Shown: piece by piece, positions 57,502 to 64,000 of the stretch
How positions within the stretch are numbered: position 1 is the stretch's first letter
Layout of the letters: each line of letters begins with the position of its first letter
NCBI RefSeq assembly: GCF_004341235.1
Contig: NZ_SLUP01000002.1
Span: 682,001-746,000 of the forward strand
Direction: 5' to 3'
Source of the DNA: Mariniflexile fucanivorans
GTDB taxonomy: Bacteria; Bacteroidota; Bacteroidia; Flavobacteriales; Flavobacteriaceae
Length of the DNA stretch: 64,000 nucleotides
Notes under the pieces: generated by a model
What the model saw: the letters and a program-made list of their open reading frames with translations, nothing else
Database searches by the model: none
Told to the model about the DNA's origin: nothing
Program-made: the position numbers and the translations under genes

Positions 57502-60264
57502 CTAGCGTCCTCTTCCGCCACCGCCTCTGGAACCGCCGCCACGTCTATCTCGGTCGCCTCCTATATTCATTTTCTGTCCAGCAAAACTTCCAAATTTATA
57601 GGTAAAGTTGAGCATAAAATACTGTTCTAAAATATTGCTTTCAACATCTTGAATAGACGTTTCTGTTACCGAGCGTCTGTAACCATTATTTTTCCCAAGC
57701 ATATCGTAACCCACAAGCGTTAAAGTTGCTTTATTGTCCCACAATTCAATACCAAGTCCTGCATTCCAAAAAATAGCATCGCCATCAAATTCATCGCCCA
57801 CACGACTGTTGTAACGGTATGATACTTTATTGGATAGGAATACATTTTTTATAAAGAACACAGACGATTCAAAATCTACATTCTGAACAAAATATTTGTT
57901 ATCATTAAACGCATCGGTATCATACTCGCTATTTGTGACTGAATAGCTGTAACTTCCACTAAAATCCAATTTATTATCATAGGAATATTTGAAAGAAAAC
58001 GATGGTCTTACATTCGTTGTTTTCCCTGTAAATTCAATAGCGTTTTGTATGGATAAGGAGTTTTTATACGAACCATTAATACGTGCATTTAAATTGATAT
58101 TGGTTTTTTTATTGTAAAATGATTTAGAAATAGCTGCGTTTCCTGAATAAGAATAATCGCCATTTATATTCTCATAAGTTGTGTATCTATTTAAATCTTC
58201 GTCTGTAATAGTAGAACTTATGATTTTATCCTGAACAAATTCTGCTCTAAGATTTCCTGTAATATTGATATTGTTGAATGCTAAATTATTTTGATAATCA
58301 AAACTTATATTATGGTTAATTTCTGGTTCCAAAAACGGGTTCCCAACACGAATATGGGTTATATCGCTCACATCTTCAACGGGTTGTAACTGGTTTACGG
58401 ATGGTAAATCGACATTTTGATCATAACGTAAGTTAATGTTTTTGTAACCGTTTTTATCGCGATAACGTATTCTTGTTGAATAGGTTGCATATTCAAAATC
58501 GGTTTTAAAATTACGAGCTACCACCAATTCATCTCTATAATTTCTATAGGTATTTGTGTAGCCACCTTCCACTTCAAAACGGAAATCTTTATACTCATAA
58601 CGTAATCTTAAAGCGGGTCTAATCGTGGTGGTGGAATATCTACTGTCTGAACTTAAAACTTCATTAAAATCATCATAGTCATTAGTAGCTTCATCATAAT
58701 CATAAATATATTTTTCATTTTTGTTGGAATTGATACTAGCGTTATACCTAGGCATAATTCTAAAATTTGTAAACAGCTCTTTACTCCAAAAAGCACTCAA
58801 CCTAATATTACTACTATAATTATCTGTATTATTTATTTGGTCTTGAACAATAGTTTCATTTAACCTTTCAATATAATTTTCTGAATATTTTTTACTATCT
58901 GAATTCCCTTTACTAAAATCCGTATTTAATTCAATATTTAAATAATCTCTTTTTCCGGTAATGGTTGTAACGCTAAATTCGTTATTTATATCATAACTAT
59001 CGGATACTGATTCGTTTTCGGAATAATAATTACTCACCAAATCGCCATTAGTACTTTCAGATGTTCTATTGGTAACAGATCCCGATTCAGAATTCTCTAC
59101 ATTCACATCAATTTCATTTGAAATCTGAACTTTGTTATTGGATTGTTTGTTTTTAGGTGCTATAATAAATTTTAAATCCCCACCTAATTTATGACTATCT
59201 GAATCATCAAAACTTCTACTTTCAGAATCTGTAATATAATTTAAGTTGGGTAAAAAATACTGAGTAAGGCTTTTTTGATTTCTATCGGTGCTTTGCGCAC
59301 CATATCTATAATTTCCATTAACACGTGTTTCGTTCCATTTACCCTTAGTGAAATTGGCACCAACAAAATCTGATTCTATATAACCATTACTCGTATCGGT
59401 ATCTGGAAGTGCATTAAAACCTCTAGACATGTTAATATTATTGGTTCCGCCTATAAGTCCTAACTGTTTTCCATCTATTAACTGAAACACGTTGGCATTG
59501 GCTTGGTATTTTTCATCGGTACCATAGCCTACTTTTACATCGCCAAACATGGCCCTGTTTTTTCCTTTTTTTATGGTTAAATTAATTTCTTTAGTACCAG
59601 AGTCCGATTCTTCACCTGTAAACTTTTGATTATTAGTTTTATAGTCGGTAACTTGAACCTTGCTAATTACATTACTAGGTAGGTTTTTTAAAGCAATTTC
59701 GCCCTTTTTCTCACCAAAAAATTGCATACCATCCACATTAATAGCCTCTACCTCAATACCGTTCATGGTAATGTTACCATCCAAATCTATTTCAATACCT
59801 GGCAACTTTTTTAATAAGTCTTCGGCCTTATCGTTTGGTAAGGTTTTAAAACTATCGGCATTATACTCGATAGTATCTCTCTTAATTAAAATTGGTGGTG
59901 CTTTACCAATAATAGACACCACATTTAATTCTTCAATTTGGTCTTCCAAAGTAACAATACCCATATTTAATTGCTTTCCAGTAGGCACGGTTATATCTTC
60001 TTTGTAAGGTTTATAACCCATATAGGCTATATTGAAAATGGCTTTGGAATCGTTTTCTGTATTTACTTGCAATGAAAACTCGCCGTTTTTATTGGTAATC
60101 CCGTAAGCGATGGGGATACTATCTGTTATACTTTGAATATATACGGTTGCACCTTCTAAAACAGTAGCACCTTGATCTTTAACAACACCTTCTAAGTTGA
60201 ATTTTTGTGCAAATAAGGATGTTGAAAAAAATAAAATTAATACTAATAATGGTAATTTTTTCAC
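57502..60264 (-). CDS. Large outer-membrane TonB-receptor-like beta-barrel protein with Gly/Arg-rich tail
   Basis: The 920-aa protein has a signal peptide (about 1-20, LFAQ) and a CarboxypepD_reg domain (about 23-110). A plug-like region (about 125-235) contains EDLLKKLPGIEIDLDGNITMNG and NVDGMQFFGE. A long barrel of the Outer membrane beta-barrel family 3 type then reaches LEQYFMLNFTYKFGSF. After this closing strand comes an unusual tail rich in Gly and Arg (about 900-920; GGDRDRRGGGSRGGGGRGR). The ligand is unknown. Family-3 proteins are common in Bacteroidota and usually have no TonB box. Confidence 0.85.
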   Translation of the reverse strand: MKKLPLLVLILFFSTSLFAQKFNLEGVVKDQGATVLEGATVYIQSITDSIPIAYGITNKNGEFSLQVNTENDSKAIFNIAYMGYKPYKEDITVPTGKQLNMGIVTLEDQIEELNVVSIIGKAPPILIKRDTIEYNADSFKTLPNDKAEDLLKKLPGIEIDLDGNITMNGIEVEAINVDGMQFFGEKKGEIALKNLPSNVISKVQVTDYKTNNQKFTGEESDSGTKEINLTIKKGKNRAMFGDVKVGYGTDEKYQANANVFQLIDGKQLGLIGGTNNINMSRGFNALPDTDTSNGYIESDFVGANFTKGKWNETRVNGNYRYGAQSTDRNQKSLTQYFLPNLNYITDSESRSFDDSDSHKLGGDLKFIIAPKNKQSNNKVQISNEIDVNVENSESGSVTNRTSESTNGDLVSNYYSENESVSDSYDINNEFSVTTITGKRDYLNIELNTDFSKGNSDSKKYSENYIERLNETIVQDQINNTDNYSSNIRLSAFWSKELFTNFRIMPRYNASINSNKNEKYIYDYDEATNDYDDFNEVLSSDSRYSTTTIRPALRLRYEYKDFRFEVEGGYTNTYRNYRDELVVARNFKTDFEYATYSTRIRYRDKNGYKNINLRYDQNVDLPSVNQLQPVEDVSDITHIRVGNPFLEPEINHNISFDYQNNLAFNNINITGNLRAEFVQDKIISSTITDEDLNRYTTYENINGDYSYSGNAAISKSFYNKKTNINLNARINGSYKNSLSIQNAIEFTGKTTNVRPSFSFKYSYDNKLDFSGSYSYSVTNSEYDTDAFNDNKYFVQNVDFESSVFFIKNVFLSNKVSYRYNSRVGDEFDGDAIFWNAGLGIELWDNKATLTLVGYDMLGKNNGYRRSVTETSIQDVESNILEQYFMLNFTYKFGSFAGQKMNIGGDRDRRGGGSRGGGGRGR

Positions 60265-60681
60265 AGTTTTTGGTTATTAAGTCTGTTATTTGACTCTTTA
60301 ACCAAACAAAGGTTTAATGTGGAAACTGTTAAAAAAAACTTAATAAATCATCTTTTTTTTGAAGCAATTGTTTAAGAATAGCAACTGGCAAAACACTAAA
60401 AATAAATATTTCTTAATGTATGGTTTCTTGATGTCTTTTTTAGTTGAAAATACAATGATAAAAAAGCGAATGATAAAATGGTATCCATCTTAAAAATGAA
60501 GGAATACGTCTTTGTATATTAGAAAGCCTACCCTATTTTGGAATAACTTCCAAATTATTATTCCATATTATGTTTGTTAAACAGGCGTTAAAGTGGGCGT
60601 TAAAAAGAGTTAAAGTTGATTTCTTGATTCAATAAATATTTAATTTTAATCGTTAATAATTTAAAACTTAAACGAAAATAT
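60265..60681. other. Intergenic region between the large receptor and htrA
   Basis: This 417-bp gap holds no open reading frame of note. Its left part should contain the promoter of the leftward receptor gene, though no exact TAnnTTTG box is clear. Its right part holds the GTTAAA direct repeats at 60576-60614. There is no T-run terminator. Confidence 0.5.
60576..60614 (+). promoter_or_regulatory. Four phased GTTAAA direct repeats upstream of htrA
   Basis: GTTAAA occurs at 60576, 60587, 60599 and 60609, that is at spacings of 11, 12 and 10 bp, about one helical turn each. Such tandem hexamers are typical of response-regulator operators, for example CpxR-type GTAAA repeats before envelope-stress genes. 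The ATG of the HtrA protease lies about 70 bp downstream. Confidence 0.5.
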
Positions 60682-62076
60682 ATGAAGAAGATATTATCAT
60701 TAGTACTGGTTTCGGCATTAGGTGGCGCTTTAACACTTGGTGCTTATAAAATTTTTGTAGAGCCAAAAAGTGACTTTACTTTAAATACAACAGCAGACTC
60801 TACGTTTTTACCCGCTACAAATGTGAGCAATTTAGCTTTTGAAACTCCCGACTTAACACTTGCCGCGGAAAATACGGTGAATGCGGTTGTTCACGTTAAA
60901 AATGTATCGATTAGTTCGGGGCAAATGAGTTTGCAAGATTTATTTTCTGGAAACAGCTCACCTCGTACACAAATGGGAACAGGATCGGGCGTGATTATTA
61001 ATGCAGATGGTTATATTATTACGAATAACCATGTAATTAATAATTCGGATGAACTAACAGTGACTTTGAACAATAACAAAGCATATAAAGCTGAAATTGT
61101 TGGGTCGGATCCTAAAACAGACATTGCGCTGTTAAAAATTAAAGCTGATGAAGATTTACCTTTTGTAACCTTCGCCGATTCTGACCAAGCTAAAATTGGT
61201 GAATGGGTGTTGGCAGTTGGCAACCCGTTTAACTTAACATCTACTGTTACCGCAGGTATTATTAGTGCGAAAGCTAGAGATTTATCGGGTACGAGTTCGC
61301 AATCGTTTATACAAACAGATGCGGCTGTAAACCCAGGGAATTCGGGAGGTGCACTTGTAAATACCAAAGGTGAATTGATAGGTATTAATACGGCTATTTC
61401 TTCGCAAACAGGCTCTTATATTGGGTATTCGTTTGCAGTACCAAGTAATATTGCACGTCGAGTTATCGAAGATATTATGGAATTTGGTAACGTACAGAAC
61501 GGAATTCTAGGTATTAGCGGAGGCTCGCTGAACAGTGCCTTTTCTGAAAAATTAGGCGTAAACGATACCGAAGGTATTTATGTTGACAGTGTGGTTGAAG
61601 AATCGGGTGCCGAAAAAGCAGGCGTTAAAAAAGGTGATATTATAAAGGAAATTGACAATGTAAAAGTATCAAAATTTGCCGATTTAACAGGACATATTGG
61701 TGCTAAACGTGTTGGTGACCAAGTGACTTTAAAGGTGTCAAGAGATGGTTCGTTAAAAACTATTAATGTGACTTTAACCCGAAACGAAACCCTAACATTA
61801 CCACTTGTAGGTCGTGTTAAAAACGCAAAACAAGAAGATTTGAAAAAGTTTAAAGCTTCAAATGGTGTTAAAATTATTGAATTAGACGAAAAATATGCCG
61901 AGTACTGGAAAAAGAATGGCATCAATGAAGGCTCTATTATCACGTCAATAAACGATACAAAAATAAACTCTGTTGATGATGTGCAGCAAGCCATGAAAAA
62001 CAAATCGGATTATGAACCTTTGCGTATTGAACTTATAAATTCAAAAGGAGAAAAAGAGCGTTATAATTTTAGATAA
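60682..62076 (+). CDS. Periplasmic HtrA/DegP-type serine protease with two PDZ domains
   Basis: The 464-aa protein has an N-terminal signal or anchor (about 1-20). The trypsin-like domain carries His117 (NNHVIN), Asp147 (TDIALLK) and Ser221 (NPGNSGGAL). PDZ1 (about 275-365) is clear; PDZ2 (about 380-464, KIIELDEKYAEYWKKNGINEGSIITSIND as its landmark ASIITS-like stretch) is shorter and degenerate. DegP-type proteases clear misfolded envelope proteins. The phased GTTAAA repeats upstream suggest stress control. Confidence 0.95.
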   Translation: MKKILSLVLVSALGGALTLGAYKIFVEPKSDFTLNTTADSTFLPATNVSNLAFETPDLTLAAENTVNAVVHVKNVSISSGQMSLQDLFSGNSSPRTQMGTGSGVIINADGYIITNNHVINNSDELTVTLNNNKAYKAEIVGSDPKTDIALLKIKADEDLPFVTFADSDQAKIGEWVLAVGNPFNLTSTVTAGIISAKARDLSGTSSQSFIQTDAAVNPGNSGGALVNTKGELIGINTAISSQTGSYIGYSFAVPSNIARRVIEDIMEFGNVQNGILGISGGSLNSAFSEKLGVNDTEGIYVDSVVEESGAEKAGVKKGDIIKEIDNVKVSKFADLTGHIGAKRVGDQVTLKVSRDGSLKTINVTLTRNETLTLPLVGRVKNAKQEDLKKFKASNGVKIIELDEKYAEYWKKNGINEGSIITSINDTKINSVDDVQQAMKNKSDYEPLRIELINSKGEKERYNFR

Positions 62077-62164
62077 AAACAGCTTTTTTTTATCATTTTT
62101 TAAAAGTAGAATATTTTAAAGAATTTAAAAAAATCTAATACGGAGTTTTCACCGTATATAAATT

Positions 62165-62188
62165 AGCCTCACTTTGTGAGGCTTTTTG
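62165..62188 (+). terminator. Intrinsic terminator of htrA
   Basis: AGCCTCAC pairs with GTGAGGCT around a TTT loop and is followed by TTTTTG. It lies about 90 bp after the htrA stop. A second small stem, ATACGG with CCGTAT (62138-62157), precedes it. Confidence 0.82.
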
Positions 62189-62260
62189 TTAAATTTAAAC
62201 GGTTTATTAACATTTTTTTATAAATTAGTGAACCAAAAAAATCGAAAACCAATCTTAAAA

Positions 62261-62893
62261 ATGAATCTTACCAAAGCTTTAACCCTACTAACACTTTTAT
62301 TATCCTTAACCGCAATCTCTCAAACAACTGATAGTGATGAGGATAAACTATCATTAAACAGCGGAACCCTTGATAATCAATTTGAATATGTTATAAAAAA
62401 ATCGAATGGTTGGAACGATGAACGCGGACAATCATATAGAGTTATAAAAACCTATTGGCTAACCGAGTTAAAAGCTCATGTGCTAGATTCATTACAATCT
62501 ATTAAAAAAGATATAATAGCTACTGAAATAACAGTAAAAGCACAAACGCAAGAAATTGCAGATTTAAAAACCAGACTTACCAACACACAGAATAATTTAG
62601 ATAAAACCAAGAGCGAAAAAAATAATATGTCGTTGCTTGGAATCCAAATGAGTAAAAGTGGTTACAGCGGACTTATGTGGTCTATAATAGGTGTGCTATT
62701 AGCTTTACTTTTGTTTTTCATCTACCAATTTAAAAACAGCAATGCGGTTACTAAAGAAGCAAAACGTGTACTTGCCGATGTGGAAGACGAATTTGAAGAA
62801 CACCGTAAAACAGCTGTAGAGCGCGAACAAAAAGTACGCCGCCAATTACAAGACGAAATTAACAAGCAAAAAATAATTAAAACCAAAAAATAG
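62261..62893 (+). CDS. Membrane-anchored coiled-coil protein, unknown function
   Basis: The 210-aa protein starts at ATG 62261, giving a signal peptide MNLTKALTLLTLLLSLTAISQ. The lumenal part (about 25-85) has the conserved GWNDERGQSYRVIKTYWLTELKAHVLDS, shown by its landmarks GWNDERG and YWLTELK. A coiled coil (about 85-125), a membrane helix (about 150-167) and a charged C-terminal coiled coil follow. Homologues in Flavobacteriia are often mislabelled tRNA methyltransferase, which the sequence does not support. Its role is unknown; it may span the inner membrane with its helix pointing to the cytoplasm. Confidence 0.75.
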   Translation: MNLTKALTLLTLLLSLTAISQTTDSDEDKLSLNSGTLDNQFEYVIKKSNGWNDERGQSYRVIKTYWLTELKAHVLDSLQSIKKDIIATEITVKAQTQEIADLKTRLTNTQNNLDKTKSEKNNMSLLGIQMSKSGYSGLMWSIIGVLLALLLFFIYQFKNSNAVTKEAKRVLADVEDEFEEHRKTAVEREQKVRRQLQDEINKQKIIKTKK

Positions 62894-62913
62894 GTTTTAA
62901 AATAAATAACAAC

Positions 62914-62945
62914 AAAAGTCTGTAATATAATTACAGACTTTTTTT
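62914..62945 (+). terminator. Intrinsic terminator of the coiled-coil gene
   Basis: AAAAGTCTGTAA pairs with TTACAGACTTTT around a 5-nt loop and is followed by a T-run to 62945. Confidence 0.9.
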
Positions 62946-63060
62946 ATGAATATTTTTATCATGTAAGAAAAATTAATTAAATTGCTTCGCTTTTGTGATA
63001 AAAACATCCATCTTATTAATTATGAGTGTTTTGAATTACATAACTAAAATTAATAGTAAA

Positions 63061-64000
63061 ATGAAAAATCAATTTTTAGTTATTTTTATAACAATCTTAA
63101 ACACTTATTGCTATTCTCAAATTTCTTTTGATAAAGGATATTACATTAATAATAACAATGAAAAAGTAGAATGTTACATTAAAAATATGGATTGGAAAAA
63201 CAACCCAGTTGAATTTTTATTTAAACTTTCTGAAAACAACGAACAACAAACAGCCACTCTAAAATCTATCAAAGAATTTGGTATTTACAATTACTCAAAA
63301 TATATAAGAATTACTGTAAACATAGACAGGTCTAGTAACATATTAGAGAATTTAAGTGTAAACCGAAATCCAGACTTTAACGAAGAAGAACTTTTTTTAA
63401 AAGTTTTGATTGAAGGAAAATCAAATCTATATATTTATGAAGATCGAAATTTAGTTCGTTATTTTTATAGTACTGAGTCAAAAAATATTGAACAATTAAT
63501 TTTTAAAAGATACAATTCCACAAAAAATTTAATAGGGGAAAATAACAGGTTTAAACAACAACTGCTGAATGATTTAAAATGCGAAAGCATAAGAATTAAA
63601 GATATTGAAAGTCTTGAGTATAAAAAAGAAGACTTAATGAATTTTTTCACAAAATATAATGAGTGCAACAATTCTGAAATAATCAATTTTGAAGAAAAGC
63701 AAAAAAAGGATTTGTTTAATCTAACTATTAGACCTCGTTTAAACAGTTCTTCATTAACAATAAACAACACTGAAAACAATTACAAGAACACTGATTTTGG
63801 TAATAAAACCGGATTAGGTTTTGGACTTGAAGCAGAAATTGTTTTACCTTTTAACAAAAATAAATGGAGTATTTTAGTGGAACCAACTTACCAGTATTTT
63901 AAATCTGAAAAAGAGTTAGCTACAACAAATGCTAAAGCAGATTATAAATCCATTGAACTTCCAATAGGAATTAGACATTATTTCTTTTTGAATAATAATT
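63061..64000 (+). CDS. Exported beta-barrel-like protein, unknown function (N-terminal part)
   Basis: The gene runs off the right edge. The first 313 codons encode a signal peptide (about 1-20, ending CYSQ) followed by FDKGYYINNNNEKVECYIKN, the start of a Bacteroidota family in which a beta-rich N-terminal domain precedes an outer-membrane barrel. Barrel strands begin near residue 245 (GLGFGLEAEIVLPFNKNKWSILVEPTYQYF, landmarks GFGLEAE and EPTYQYF). Codon use and the start (ATG, 63061) look normal. No ligand is known. Confidence 0.7.
   Translation, partial: MKNQFLVIFITILNTYCYSQISFDKGYYINNNNEKVECYIKNMDWKNNPVEFLFKLSENNEQQTATLKSIKEFGIYNYSKYIRITVNIDRSSNILENLSVNRNPDFNEEELFLKVLIEGKSNLYIYEDRNLVRYFYSTESKNIEQLIFKRYNSTKNLIGENNRFKQQLLNDLKCESIRIKDIESLEYKKEDLMNFFTKYNECNNSEIINFEEKQKKDLFNLTIRPRLNSSSLTINNTENNYKNTDFGNKTGLGFGLEAEIVLPFNKNKWSILVEPTYQYFKSEKELATTNAKADYKSIELPIGIRHYFFLNNN

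Overview
The window looks like core chromosome of a marine-type member of Flavobacteriaceae (Bacteroidota). The DNA is AT-rich, and many start regions carry the Bacteroidota -7 box TAnnTTTG. One exported protease has a type IX secretion C-terminal sorting domain. SusC/RagA-style TonB receptors with an N-terminal carboxypeptidase-regulatory domain are present, and so are family markers such as BatA, DUF6146/DUF6787 and bacillithiol synthesis (BshC). I cannot name the genus from sequence alone. I saw no tRNA, rRNA, CRISPR array, intact insertion sequence or prophage.

Layout. 0-3 kb: a leftward cluster of mnmA, an S8 protease and a flavin oxidoreductase cut by the window edge. 3-11 kb: a fasciclin lipoprotein with an elaborate promoter, a MORN/YwqK protein, yidC and pyrG, then a cassette-like DMP19/MORN/TonB-C gene bounded by an 11-bp direct repeat. 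11-18 kb: a leftward row of bshC, a PLP decarboxylase, guaA, a LysM/periplasmic-binding-like protein and DUF3820. 18-29 kb: a CarboxypepD-regulatory protein and TerC rightward. Then, leftward, parE, a 44-aa ORF, parC, an LprI-family gene broken by an in-frame TAA, a DMT exporter, a beta-barrel protein, an SRPBCC protein and ychF. 29-34 kb: a 0.6-kb gene-poor spacer, ferredoxin, then acyl-CoA reductase, serC, serA and DUF937. 34-45 kb: DUF6146, DUF6787, a His/Cys-rich small protein, a His-rich TonB receptor, folE, a LolD-like ATPase, and a Fur-box-controlled siderophore receptor with a PepSY protein. 45-55 kb: TIGR02757, an S10 peptidase, an M61 peptidase, a GT2 glycosyltransferase, then a tight run of BatA, a degenerate dihydroorotase, a Tic20-like protein, an esterase and a separate thioesterase. 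55-64 kb: guaB, a large outer-membrane receptor with an RGG-like tail, an HtrA protease preceded by a phased GTTAAA array, a coiled-coil membrane protein and a truncated beta-barrel protein.

Functional links. Nucleotide synthesis is represented by pyrG, guaA, guaB and a pseudo-dihydroorotase. Serine synthesis is serA and serC. Envelope biogenesis and proteostasis are represented by yidC, HtrA, LysM and LolD. Metal uptake is represented by two TonB receptors, PepSY and a Fur box.

The most unusual items are these: three copies of a structured ~125-bp repeat lying against gene 3' ends; the DMP19-MORN-TonB-C cassette; a dihydroorotase homologue that has lost its HxH metal site; an in-frame stop in the LprI gene; the 17-bp repeats in front of the fasciclin gene; and the helically phased GTTAAA array before htrA. 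I did not find a convincing complete new defence or mobile system.
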